Shown: positions 1-7,946 of the stretch, piece after piece | Position numbering within the stretch: the first letter of the stretch is position 1 | Layout of the letters: each line of letters begins with the position of its first letter | Assembly (NCBI GenBank): GCA_030158285.1 | Contig: JAOATF010000149.1 | Location: forward strand, 1 to 43,905 | Length of the DNA stretch: 43,905 bases | Direction: 5' to 3' | Source of the DNA: Hyphomonadaceae bacterium | GTDB lineage: Bacteria > Pseudomonadota > Alphaproteobacteria > Caulobacterales > Hyphomonadaceae | Position numbers and translations under genes: made by a program | The notes under the pieces: model-generated | The model's input: the letters and a program-made list of their open reading frames with translations, nothing else | The model's database searches: none | What the model was told of the DNA's origin: nothing

Positions 1-229
1 TGGGGGAGGTGGCATGCGCGTTCTTCACGCGCATGACGGAGGGGGTCTCGCGTTCTGCGCACGCGCCCCGCCCGCAAACCCGGCTCCCTGTTCCCCACTC
101 CCCACTCCCTCGCGCGCGACCGCGCAGCGAGAACGCCGCTGCATGCGCACAACCTCCAGTTGCACATCCTTCACCGGCATTCAATACTCTCCCTGCCTCC
201 ACTCCGGAGGCGCAGGTTGGGAGCCTTTC

Positions 230-889
230 ATGATCCATGCAGTCTCGCTGGCAAACCAGCATCTCTATGCCCGCCACCTCGACCAGATGTTCCGCATGCG
301 CCACACCTTCTACGTCGAAGGCCATGGCTGGGCGGATCTGACCTCGCAGGATGGCCGCGAAACGGATGAGTTTGACGACGAGCATGCCGTCTACCTCCTG
401 AGCCTGGATCTCCTCGGCGACATCGCCGCCTCCGTGCGCCTGAACCCGACAACCGGCCCCACCCTGGCCAAGAAGTTTGCCCATTGGGCCGATGAGCCGA
501 TCCCTGAAGGCTGCACCGTCTGGGACATCTCCCGCTGGATCGCGGCGCCGCAGCACCGCCGCGCCTCGCATCCACGCTGGCCCTCCAACCACCAACGCGA
601 ACTGATGATCGGCATCCTCGAATTCTGCGAGTCGCGGCAGGTCGATCGCCTTGTGATGCTGGCCGAGCTGCGCCTCGCCGAGCGTATCGCCGCCTATGGC
701 TGGCCGCTGCGCCATCTTGGCGCCCCGCGTGTCTATGAAGGCGGCAAGGGTACGGCCGTCATCGCGGAGATCGGCGTCGGGTCGCACGTCCTCGCCCTCA
801 CCCGCGAGAAGACCGGCGTCACCGCCCCCATGCTGATCGAACTGACGCCCGACCTGCCCCCACCTGCATCGCGGTCTGCTGCAGCCTGA
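230..889 (+). CDS. LuxI-family acyl-homoserine-lactone synthase
   Basis: 219 aa, about the usual LuxI length. These enzymes make N-acyl-homoserine lactones from S-adenosylmethionine and an acyl-ACP or acyl-CoA in the cytoplasm. The LuxI pattern is visible: Arg24, Trp34, Asp46 and Asp49 (the D-x-x-D pair), Arg70, then a WDISRW stretch at 98-103 with Arg102. Two normally conserved positions differ: the Phe near residue 28 is Tyr28, and the Glu before the SR motif is Asp99. I chose the ATG at 230 because GGGAG lies at 220-224 and the family N-terminus fits; the frame is open further upstream, but that part is low-complexity and unlike any protein. No LuxR-type regulator lies in the window, so its partner is elsewhere or absent. 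A strong hairpin follows the gene. The family call is good; the acyl product cannot be read from sequence. Confidence 0.85.
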   Translation: MIHAVSLANQHLYARHLDQMFRMRHTFYVEGHGWADLTSQDGRETDEFDDEHAVYLLSLDLLGDIAASVRLNPTTGPTLAKKFAHWADEPIPEGCTVWDISRWIAAPQHRRASHPRWPSNHQRELMIGILEFCESRQVDRLVMLAELRLAERIAAYGWPLRHLGAPRVYEGGKGTAVIAEIGVGSHVLALTREKTGVTAPMLIELTPDLPPPASRSAAA

Positions 890-903
890 TCCTGAAACGG
901 AAA

Positions 904-927
904 CAGCCCGGCCTTTCGGCCGGGCTG
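904..927. terminator. hairpin terminator between convergent genes
   Basis: A perfect 10-bp stem (904-913 with 918-927) around a TTTC loop lies between the 3' ends of the AHL synthase gene and the convergent OmpA-family gene. There is no long T tract on either side, so it may act as a bidirectional but imperfect terminator or as mRNA end protection. Confidence 0.7.
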
Positions 928-955
928 CTCCTTGGTCTCTAGCGACTGACCGCGA

Positions 956-2128
956 TTAGCGGCCGATCGTGATCTGAACCACCGCACGGCGGTTCAGCGG
1001 CTCGCGGGTGCCGTCCGGACGCGGCTGAGCCGGTTCGGATTCGCCCTTGGCGGCCGTGTTGATCAGCGACTCAGTGACGCCAGCCTTGACGAGCGCAGCC
1101 TTCACGACGTCAGCGCGACGTTGCGAGAGCTTGTCGTTGTAAGCCGTGCCACCGGACGAGTCGGTGTGGCCTTCGACGGCCGTCACCTTGACCGAGCAAC
1201 CGCCCTGTTTGGCGCGAGCCACGGCAGCGTTGATCGTGTCGGCGTTGGCCGAGGTGAGGTCCGAGCGATCCCACTCGAAGTACACCACGAACGGAGGCTG
1301 CTGCGTCGCGCAAGCCGCGGCCTGGGTCTCAGCCGTGGTCGGCGGAGGCGGAGGCGGAGGGGGCGGCGGAGGCGGCGGCGGCGGGGGAGGCGGCGGCGGA
1401 GGCGGGGGCGGCGGCGGCGGAGCCGGCGGCGGCGGAGCCGCAAACTGCCAACGCAGACCAGCCTTGATCGCGTGGTCGTTGTACGAGGACTCGTACTGGC
1501 CATCGAGACCCGTGTAGGCGAGGTCCTGCGCGTCGAGGTAGGTGTAGCCGACGTCCAGCGTCAGCTGCTCACCCATCTTGATGCCGAAGCCGGCCAGGAT
1601 GTTGTAGGCGAACGAGGTGTCGTTGCTGTCGAAGCCGTTAGCCTGGCCACCGCCAGCCGTCAGGAACAGCGAGGCCGCACGGCTGTCCACGCGGGCAGCG
1701 CCCACGCCGACGCCGAGGTACGGCGAGATGTTCGAACCTTCGATCGGGAAGTCCTTGATCGCGTTGATCATCAGGTCCGTGACGCGGGTCGAACCGGCGC
1801 CATCCGGGCCAGTGCGGCCGACCGGCAGAATGCCGATGAACGAATCCGGGACTTCCAGTTCGACGTTGCGATAGCCCACCGCGCCTTCGACGCGGATGGT
1901 GTTGCCGAAGCCGTAGCCGAGGCCCAGGCCGAACACCGGATCAACTTCCGGCTTGGCGCGAACGTCGAGACCGCCGTTGGGCGCGCCGCTCGCTTTGTCG
2001 ATGTCCTGCAGGCCATCAACGACAGCGCCGACCTTGCCGACGCCATACCATCCGTCTTGCGCATGCGCGACGGCGCCCGCAGACACCATGGTCGCGGCCG
2101 CGGTTGCGCACAAAAGTGCTCTTTTCAT
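956..2128 (-). CDS. OmpA-family outer membrane protein with polyproline linker
   Basis: 390 aa. A signal peptide covers residues 1-23 (cleavage after AHA). An eight-strand-type outer-membrane barrel with Gly/Tyr-rich strands follows to about residue 228, ending with an aromatic strand (LRWQF). Then comes a run of some 35 prolines broken only by one alanine, and a C-terminal OmpA domain from about residue 275. That domain carries the peptidoglycan-binding pattern GHTDSSG...N..LS.RRA and ends in VQITIGR. The protein should tie the outer membrane to the peptidoglycan. AAGGGGAA precedes the ATG. The proline linker is far longer than the usual Ala/Pro hinge and comes from an almost pure GGN (CCN) trinucleotide tract. 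The OmpA/barrel call is secure; transport specificity is unknown. Confidence 0.93.
   Translation of the reverse strand: MKRALLCATAAATMVSAGAVAHAQDGWYGVGKVGAVVDGLQDIDKASGAPNGGLDVRAKPEVDPVFGLGLGYGFGNTIRVEGAVGYRNVELEVPDSFIGILPVGRTGPDGAGSTRVTDLMINAIKDFPIEGSNISPYLGVGVGAARVDSRAASLFLTAGGGQANGFDSNDTSFAYNILAGFGIKMGEQLTLDVGYTYLDAQDLAYTGLDGQYESSYNDHAIKAGLRWQFAAPPPPAPPPPPPPPPPPPPPPPPPPPPPPPPPPTTAETQAAACATQQPPFVVYFEWDRSDLTSANADTINAAVARAKQGGCSVKVTAVEGHTDSSGGTAYNDKLSQRRADVVKAALVKAGVTESLINTAAKGESEPAQPRPDGTREPLNRRAVVQITIGR
1339..1440. repeat. trinucleotide low-complexity tract encoding polyproline
   Basis: About 100 bases made almost only of GGC, GGA and GGG triplets on the plus strand (CCN proline codons on the coding strand) inside the OmpA-family gene. 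It is an in-frame microsatellite-like stretch whose length could vary by slippage without frameshifting the protein. Confidence 0.9.
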
Positions 2129-2689
2129 TTACCGTTCCCCTTGTCCAAAGGCAGTCCCCGGCATTCGGAAACCGTCACCGGGATAACAACGCGGTCGCCC
2201 CGCATCTGATCCCCGCGTTACACGCTTTTTTTTGCGTTGGCGATATGGAGGTGGAACCCAACTTGGCCCACCCATGCATTTTAGCGGCCGCAGGGGCACG
2301 CAAGCCACAAGGTTTCCCGTCCGCAACGGGACTTTTGCCCGATCCGGCGCCTGCCGTGGCGGCAAAACCCCCTGCGGATCAACGCGTTGATTCGGGATAG
2401 GCTGCACCGTCAGATTTCGCGTGCGGGGAGATTCAAAGGTCGGTCCGAGCCCGGTGTTACCCCGAGTCATGCGCGGGTCCGGACCTTCCGCGTCGAAAGA
2501 GTATTCACCAGCAACACAAACCCGATCAGCGAATGCAGTCTCAACCCGATCGGCTCGTAGCGGACGCGCTTCGCCTTGTGCATGCAACGTCTCCCCGGAA
2601 GCAGACCGCAAGAGAGAGGCTAGGCCGGGATAGCCACAACGCGAAGCCCCTGCCCGCCCGCCTGAGCCAGGCAGAGGTCCGCGCGTGGC
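2129..2689. other. 561-bp intergenic region upstream of the OmpA gene
   Basis: No convincing gene is present: frames here are open but have no family-like sequence or good ribosome site. It is the leader and promoter region of the minus-strand OmpA gene on one side and the 3' flank of the AraC-type gene on the other. Visible structure includes a T8 tract near 2226, a small hairpin TCCCGT/ACGGGA near 2315-2331, and a 14-bp perfect palindrome at 2378-2391. A long leader or a small RNA is possible but not demonstrated. Confidence 0.5.
2378..2391. promoter_or_regulatory. 14-bp perfect palindrome, possible operator
   Basis: ATCAACGCGTTGAT is a perfect 14-bp palindrome about 250 bp upstream of the OmpA-family start codon. 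Its size and symmetry fit a dimeric regulator site, but no regulator can be assigned and chance is not excluded. Confidence 0.3.
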
Positions 2690-3532
2690 TCAAGCAACAG
2701 GTATCCAGACCTCGCATCCCCCGAGCCCCGTGTTCGGGTCGAACTCCGCCCCGTAGCGCTCGATCATCTGCATAGCCCCGCCTGCAGGCTTCCGTCCCGA
2801 CTGCGCCAGCCAGTCGCCCGCCGCCCCGCACGTCGCCCCAAGGCTGGAGACATGGCCCGCATGAAGGAACACCGCCCACTCGCGCGGCGGAATCCGGATG
2901 GCTGAAAGTCCTTTCGGGCAATCGTCGAGGCTGCTGACTTCCACGGCCGGCGCATAGTCGAAGCCGACCTCATCATTGGGATCGGCCGGCGCGAGGCAGA
3001 GACCGAAGGCGGCGCCCGGAACGGTGTGAGCGATCGACCCAAGATGTGGACCGAAGTCATGCCAGAGCGAGGCGATACCGGCGCGCTCGTCAAAGCGGAA
3101 ATAGCGGCGAAGGCCGATGAACAGCATTGTCTTGCCGGCGACAAAGCGATCGGGCGCGACGATGGCGGCGGGTTGGTCTGGCATGCGAAGAGGCTCCGTG
3201 ATCGGAAGACTGGCAAGGGAGCGCCGCGCGCGAACGTCTTCGGGGGTGGTCCCGAACTGGTCGCGGAAAGCGCGGGTGAAAGCCTCGTGCGATCCATAGC
3301 CGACAGCGAGTGCGACCTGCATGATATCCGGCGCACCGCTGACGAGGAGCCGCGCCGCTTCGCTGAGCCGCCGCGCCCGCGCATAGGCGAGCACCGGCTG
3401 GCCAACGATGGCGGCGAACGTCCGGGCCAGATGAAAGCGCGACAGCCCGGCAACGCCAGCCACATCGTCGAGCGTGAACGGCTCGCCGACATGGCTTTCG
3501 ATATACCAGAGCGCCCTGCTGATCGCCTGCAT
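2690..3532 (-). CDS. AraC-family regulator with GyrI-like effector domain
   Basis: 280 aa. The N-terminal 100 or so residues form an AraC/XylS DNA-binding domain: the first helix-turn-helix around LDDVAGVAGLSRFHLARTF and the second ending in the VALAVGYGSHEAFTRAFR signature with FGTTPEDVR. The rest (about 125-280) looks like a GyrI/Rob-type small-molecule-binding domain, with W.DF, EVGFDYAPAVEV and a terminal CEVWIPVA. The order HTH first, effector domain second is that of E. coli Rob, so a role in sensing amphipathic or toxic compounds is likely. It is followed downstream by the long OmpA-gene leader, but direct control of that gene is only a guess. Architecture call strong, ligand unknown. 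Confidence 0.87.
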   Translation of the reverse strand: MQAISRALWYIESHVGEPFTLDDVAGVAGLSRFHLARTFAAIVGQPVLAYARARRLSEAARLLVSGAPDIMQVALAVGYGSHEAFTRAFRDQFGTTPEDVRARRSLASLPITEPLRMPDQPAAIVAPDRFVAGKTMLFIGLRRYFRFDERAGIASLWHDFGPHLGSIAHTVPGAAFGLCLAPADPNDEVGFDYAPAVEVSSLDDCPKGLSAIRIPPREWAVFLHAGHVSSLGATCGAAGDWLAQSGRKPAGGAMQMIERYGAEFDPNTGLGGCEVWIPVA

Positions 3533-3603
3533 GCCCTATCCTTTCGAGGCTGAAGGCAGAATGGCAAGAGGCGGATGGGCACGCTTGATCGGGCTTGCTG
3601 CCG

Positions 3604-4056
3604 TCAGCCCAGCTTGCGCTTCGCCCGATTGATCGCCGCATCCAGCGCCGAAAGGAACGCCGACCGGTCCTTGGGCGAGAATGGCTTCGGCCCGCTGGTG
3701 ATCTCGCCGAACGAGCGCAAATGCTCCATCAGCCCGCGCGTCGCGAGGGCCGAGCCGATCATGTCACTGGTGAAGACCTTTGCCGTGGGCGAGATCGCTT
3801 CCGCACCCTTCTCCAGCGCGCGTCCAGCCAGCGGAATATCGTTGGTGATCACCACGTCGCCGGGAACAGCCCTCTCGGCGATCCAGTTGTCCGCCTCGTC
3901 CGCCCCGGCATCCACCAACACGAACCTGATGCGCGGCTCGGCCGGCGTACGGATGAAGGAGTTGGCAACGACGAACACCTCAAGGCCCACGCGCCGCGCG
4001 ACCTTGTAGATCTCCTCCTTCACCGGGCAGGCGTCTGCATCGACATAGAGAACCAT
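3604..4056 (-). CDS. UPF0178 (YaiI/YqxD, DUF188) family protein
   Basis: 150 aa from the ATG at 4056. An upstream in-frame start at 4095 is possible, but family members begin right before the conserved VDADACPV motif, which here starts at residue 4. Further family hallmarks are [24 protein letters not shown], a GP motif near residue 120 and a final helix rich in basic residues. The acidic D-A-D-A-C motif and the PIN-like fold known for the family suggest nuclease ancestry, but no reaction has been firmly established. It sits between the AraC gene and a divergently transcribed membrane protein gene whose start is only about 70 bp away. Confidence 0.9.
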   Translation of the reverse strand: MVLYVDADACPVKEEIYKVARRVGLEVFVVANSFIRTPAEPRIRFVLVDAGADEADNWIAERAVPGDVVITNDIPLAGRALEKGAEAISPTAKVFTSDMIGSALATRGLMEHLRSFGEITSGPKPFSPKDRSAFLSALDAAINRAKRKLG

Positions 4057-4128
4057 CCGCGCGGTTTGGACGGGATGGCGCGCCAAGTCCAGCATTCCAT
4101 GCTGCGCGCCGCCGCATTACCGTGGCGC

Positions 4129-4533
4129 ATGGCTTCATCTCCTCCCTCGCCCCATTCCCGCGCATGGATCGCCGCCATCGTGGCTTTCCTCGCGCACAAC
4201 GCGGAGGAAGCGCTCCTTGACCTGCCCGTCTGGTCCGCGGCGCACAGTCCCGCGCGCTGGACCAGCTGGGGCGAGCATCCCGGGCGTTTCGAGATCGCGG
4301 TCGGCGCGCTTTCGCTGGTCGTTATAGCGCTCGCAATCTGGGTGACGACGCGCAAACCGGCGTGGAGCAAGCCCGCGCTGCAAGTTTTCGCTGTCATCAT
4401 GCTGGTGAATGTCGTCACGCACATATCGCTCAGCGTGATGACCGGCTCCGCCATGCCCGGACTCACTACAGCGCTGATCGTCATCGCGCCGATGATGACA
4501 GGCATACTCTGGCTGCTCGCGCGCCACAGTTAG
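4129..4533 (+). CDS. HXXEE-domain integral membrane protein
   Basis: 134 aa, with about four hydrophobic segments. The first helix carries H-N-A-E-E (residues 22-26), which matches the H-x-x-E-E signature that names the family. Later segments are around VGALSLVVIALAIWV, LQVFAVIMLVNVVTHI and the C-terminal ALIVIAPMMTGILWLL, the third containing another histidine. The family has no known biochemical function; the charged motif inside a membrane segment suggests metal binding or transport. An in-frame ATG at 4099 would add ten residues; 4129 is preferred because the added residues are unlike a membrane N-terminus. It is divergent from the UPF0178 gene. Confidence 0.72.
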   Translation: MASSPPSPHSRAWIAAIVAFLAHNAEEALLDLPVWSAAHSPARWTSWGEHPGRFEIAVGALSLVVIALAIWVTTRKPAWSKPALQVFAVIMLVNVVTHISLSVMTGSAMPGLTTALIVIAPMMTGILWLLARHS

Positions 4534-4754
4534 CCGCTGCGTCAATGCGGGAAGCGTAACGCTCGCTACGCCAATAGGCCGCCCCGCACGCGCGCTTTCT
4601 GACGAAGCCGTCAGCTGCCGACGGCGCGCTTCAGCCTGTGTGCGATCACCATGACGCTTGCGTGAGACTCTGCGCAAAGGGGGTTGCGGCGAAGCGGTTT
4701 AGGCACCAGTTCAGGCCAATCCAACCTCCAGGATGAAGCTGTAGAGGACTAACA

Positions 4755-5084
4755 ATGATCAAACGCACTCTTCTCGCGGCAACGGCTTTCGCGGCGCTGG
4801 CTGTCGCGCCTGCACTGGCCCAAAAACACGAGGACCATGGGCATGACGACATGACGCCCGCGCGCCTGCAAAGCCTCGACGATCAGGCGAAGGCGAAGGG
4901 TTTCACGGTCACCCACACCAAGGCGATCGAGATCGCCAAGACCAAGGGTGTCGTGAAGGTCCACGAGATCGACCTCGAGGACAATGGCGCGTGGAAAGTT
5001 GAAGGCCAGGACGAGCACGGCGACCATGTTGAAGTTGAGCTGTCAGCCCGCGACGGCTCGGTCAGCAAGGTCGAGCACGAGTAA
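4755..5084 (+). CDS. secreted PepSY-like periplasmic protein
   Basis: 109 aa. A clear signal peptide (residues 1-22, ending APALA) is followed by a histidine/aspartate-rich stretch (KHEDHGHDD) and then one PepSY-like module. That module has a helix containing AIEIAKTKGVVKV, followed by the strands VHEIDLEDNGAWKVEG, VEVELSARDGSV and KVEHE. PepSY domains often act as periplasmic inhibitory or metal-responsive modules. The His-rich N-terminus hints at metal binding, which is inference. GAGGA lies upstream of the ATG and a strong terminator follows, so it is probably a single-gene transcript. Confidence 0.8.
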   Translation: MIKRTLLAATAFAALAVAPALAQKHEDHGHDDMTPARLQSLDDQAKAKGFTVTHTKAIEIAKTKGVVKVHEIDLEDNGAWKVEGQDEHGDHVEVELSARDGSVSKVEHE

Positions 5085-5106
5085 TCTGACGCCAATCTGA
5101 AATGCG

Positions 5107-5136
5107 AACGGCCGGACATCGCTGTCCGGCCGTTTT
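5107..5136 (+). terminator. rho-independent terminator after the PepSY-like gene
   Basis: Perfect 12-bp stem (5107-5118 with 5123-5134), TCGC loop, then a short T run (TTTT at 5133-5136). It lies 22 bases past the stop codon of the PepSY-like gene and before the convergent pccA stop. Confidence 0.85.
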
Positions 5137-5180
5137 CATATCCGGGCATGCTAAGCGCAGACCTCGCGCCGCCAGCGACG

Positions 5181-7178
5181 CTAGGCGAACTCCACCAGCA
5201 CTTCATCCGCCGCAACACTCGCGCCCGCCGAAGCACTCACCACCTTCACAACGCCATCGGCTTCCGCGCGGATGATGTTCTGCATCTTCATCGCTTCGAC
5301 GATGCAGACCGCCTCGCCCGCTTTCACATCCTGGCCAATCTTCACGGCCACCGAGACAACCAGCCCCGGCATCGGGCTCATGATCAGCTTCGAGGTGTCG
5401 GGCTTCTGCTTCTCCGGCAGGCGCGCATGCATCTCGGCCTGCTTCGGCGTGCAGACCTTCACATGCGCCTCGACGCCAAGGCGGCGTAGCACGAACCCTT
5501 CTTCCGCTGTCGTGATCGAGACCGCGTAGGTCTGCTTGTCGAACACCAGCTCCATCATCGACATGCCAGGCTTCCACGCCGTCGACAGTGTATGCTTCTT
5601 GCCGCCTTCGAATTCGATTTCGGCCTCGCCCATCTGCCAGGTGATGTTCAGCGGCGTCTGCTTGCGGCCGACCAGCGCCACCCAATCCTTGCGCTGCGGA
5701 CGCGCCGGCTCGATGCGGCCGGAAATTCCCGCCATGCGCGTGCGCATCAGGACGTTTGCATAAGTCGCCGCAGCAAGGAGCACCTTCTCGACGTCCGGCG
5801 AAGCAGCCGCGCCACTGAAGCCGTTCGGGAATTCTTCCTTGATATAGCCCGTCGTGATCTTGCCCGACTGGAAACGCGCCTGATCCAGCACGGCGGCAAG
5901 GAAGGGCGAGTTGTCCTGGATGCCTTTGACTTCGAGGCGCTCCAGCGCCTTCACGTGCGTGGCGATGGCGGCGGCGCGATCCTTGCCGTGGGTGATCAGC
6001 TTGGCGATCATCGGATCGTAGAACATCGAGATTTCGTCGCCCTCGCGAACGCCGGTGTCGATGCGGACTTCCCCCTCGCCCAGCTTGCCCTCGGCGGGGA
6101 AGCGCATGCGCTTCAGGCGGCCAATGCTCGGCAGGAAGCCGCGATACGGGTCTTCGGCATAGATGCGGGACTCGAGCGCCCAGCCGTTGATCTTCACGTC
6201 CTTCTGCTTGATGGCGAGCTTCTCGCCGTAAGCGACGCGGATCATCTGCTCGACGAGATCATAGCCGGTGATGAGTTCGGTCACCGGGTGCTCGACCTGC
6301 AGGCGCGTGTTCATTTCGAGGAAGTAGAAATTGCGGCTGCCATCGACGATGAATTCCACCGTCCCGGCGCTGTCATAGTTCACGGCCTTGGCCAGCGCGA
6401 CCGCTTGCTCGCCCATCGCCTTGCGCGTTTCGGGCGTGAGGAAGGGCGACGGCGCCTCTTCGAACACTTTCTGGTTGCGGCGCTGGATCGAGCACTCGCG
6501 CTCGTTCAGGTAGACAATGTTGCCGTGCTTGTCGCCGAGCACCTGGATCTCGATGTGGCGCGGCTGGTCAACGAACTTCTCGATGAAGATGCGATCATCG
6601 CCGAACGAGGCAATCGCCTCCGCCCGCGCGCCATCGAAGCCCTCTTTGGCCTCGGCAGCGTTATACGCGATGCGCAGGCCCTTGCCGCCGCCGCCCGCCG
6701 ACGCCTTGATCATCACCGGATAGCCGATCGAGTCCGCGATCTTCACGGCCTCTTTCGAGTCCGCGATCAGGCCCATATGGCCCGGCACCGTGTTGACGCC
6801 CGCCTCCGAGGCAAACTTCTTCGACGTGATCTTGTCGCCCATCGCTTCGATTGCGTAAGGGTTCGGGCCGATGAAGATGATCTTCTCGTCCTGCAGGCGC
6901 TTGGCAAAGCCGGCGTTCTCGGACAGGAAGCCAAAGCCGGGGTGTACGGCTTCCGCGCCGGTCTTGCGCACGGCGTCGACGATCTTGTCCTGGACGAGAT
7001 AGCTCTGCGCCGCAGGGGAGCCGCCGATGTGGACAGCCTCGTCCGCCATCTGCACGGCCATCGAGCTGGCGTCGGCGTCGGAATAGACGACCACGGTTTT
7101 GATGCCCATGCGCCGGGCGGTCTTGATCACGCGGACGGCGATCTCACCACGGTTGGCGATCAGGATTTTCGAGAACAT
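5181..7178 (-). CDS. pccA: propionyl-CoA carboxylase alpha (biotin) subunit
   Basis: 665 aa. Biotin carboxylase half: N-terminal KILIANRGEIAVR, the glycine-rich ATP-grasp loop KASAGGGGKG near 165, the ECSIQRR motif near 230 and EMNTRLQVEHPVTE near 290. A middle BT-type linker domain (about 455-590) follows, then a biotinyl domain with EAMKMQN, where Lys631 takes the biotin. The enzyme carboxylates propionyl-CoA to methylmalonyl-CoA with the beta subunit encoded 4.3 kb away (11477-13009). A TTG one codon upstream is possible; the ATG at 7178 is preferred. The substrate could also include acetyl-CoA, but length and BT domain are typical of PCC. It fits the propionyl-CoA expected from the catabolic genes in this window. 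Confidence 0.93.
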   Translation of the reverse strand: MFSKILIANRGEIAVRVIKTARRMGIKTVVVYSDADASSMAVQMADEAVHIGGSPAAQSYLVQDKIVDAVRKTGAEAVHPGFGFLSENAGFAKRLQDEKIIFIGPNPYAIEAMGDKITSKKFASEAGVNTVPGHMGLIADSKEAVKIADSIGYPVMIKASAGGGGKGLRIAYNAAEAKEGFDGARAEAIASFGDDRIFIEKFVDQPRHIEIQVLGDKHGNIVYLNERECSIQRRNQKVFEEAPSPFLTPETRKAMGEQAVALAKAVNYDSAGTVEFIVDGSRNFYFLEMNTRLQVEHPVTELITGYDLVEQMIRVAYGEKLAIKQKDVKINGWALESRIYAEDPYRGFLPSIGRLKRMRFPAEGKLGEGEVRIDTGVREGDEISMFYDPMIAKLITHGKDRAAAIATHVKALERLEVKGIQDNSPFLAAVLDQARFQSGKITTGYIKEEFPNGFSGAAASPDVEKVLLAAATYANVLMRTRMAGISGRIEPARPQRKDWVALVGRKQTPLNITWQMGEAEIEFEGGKKHTLSTAWKPGMSMMELVFDKQTYAVSITTAEEGFVLRRLGVEAHVKVCTPKQAEMHARLPEKQKPDTSKLIMSPMPGLVVSVAVKIGQDVKAGEAVCIVEAMKMQNIIRAEADGVVKVVSASAGASVAADEVLVEFA

Positions 7179-7405
7179 CAACTACCCCGGGAAGTCCCAT
7201 TTATCGTGACGGCAAAGTGACCATCACGGCCCCCCGGTCAAGGCGAATCTCACCCCGAAACAGGCGACGCCTCGTCGCTGAGCTGCATTCGGGCGACCGG
7301 TATGCTCCCCGATGAGCGAAACCGTGCCCCGTACCGGATTTTCAGGTCCCGTTAACCGGCGCTCTGAACAATTCCCCCCGCGTCGGGACAAGAGGACGGA
7401 CCGCC

Positions 7406-7930
7406 ATGATCTTCTTCGGCTTGCACGGCTGGACCGGCGAATCCGGCCGCACCTACACGTTCAAATGCGCGCTTACCCGGGACGGCATCCCGAATGACTC
7501 GGGCGGCATCTACGTGTTTGTCCGCCGCCGCTTCGGCTTCTTCCTGAAGGCGCTCTATGTGGGCAAGGCCGCCAACCTGCGCGGCCGCCTGGTCGGTCAC
7601 GAGAAATGGGGCAAGGCCTGGTGGATCCTCGGCGCCACGGAGCGCCATGTCATGCGCGTCGCGACAGAAACCGAGCGCCGCCAAATCGAGGAAGACCTCA
7701 TCCGGGGCCTCAAGCCGCGCATGAACGACATGCAGGTGCCACGCTGCGAAGACGACGCACCAACCACCCCCGCCCTGCGCCGCAAATGGGAATTCCGCCG
7801 GGCTATCGCGACCTGGTTCCGCAGCCTGTTCGGCATCAAGACCAAGCCTCACGCCCATAACAACGGCGAGCGTCAGGATGGATATTTCGATCCGTCACAG
7901 CACAAGCCAAACGAATTCGCCCGCCGATAG
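7406..7930 (+). CDS. stand-alone GIY-YIG nuclease-like protein
   Basis: 174 aa. The GIY-YIG core is readable: G-I-Y at 34-36, Y-V-G at 51-53 followed by KAANLRGRL (candidate catalytic Arg59 or Arg61), and a Glu95-x-x-Leu-Ile with KPRMN just after, as in UvrC-type domains. The C-terminal 50 residues are basic and unlike a known DNA-binding module. It is neither UvrC nor a standard YhbQ/URI protein: there is an N-terminal 30-residue extension and no second domain. AGAGGAC precedes the start codon. It is divergent from pccA and convergent with the dehydrogenase gene. Likely a small nuclease of DNA repair or defence; the substrate is unknown. Confidence 0.75.
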   Translation: MIFFGLHGWTGESGRTYTFKCALTRDGIPNDSGGIYVFVRRRFGFFLKALYVGKAANLRGRLVGHEKWGKAWWILGATERHVMRVATETERRQIEEDLIRGLKPRMNDMQVPRCEDDAPTTPALRRKWEFRRAIATWFRSLFGIKTKPHAHNNGERQDGYFDPSQHKPNEFARR

Positions 7931-7946
7931 ACGCGGCGCTCGTCCG

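Noticed and set aside
14..229. Upstream extension of the AHL synthase frame
   Set aside because: Pro/Arg-rich leader unlike LuxI proteins; the ATG at 230 has a good ribosome site and gives the family N-terminus.
2129..2611. 160-codon frame before the OmpA gene on the minus strand
   Set aside because: No ribosome site, low-complexity basic sequence and no family pattern; treated as the OmpA leader region.
5592..7220. 542-codon open frame on the plus strand
   Set aside because: It lies antisense to pccA, has composition typical of mirrored GC-rich coding sequence and no family-like motif.
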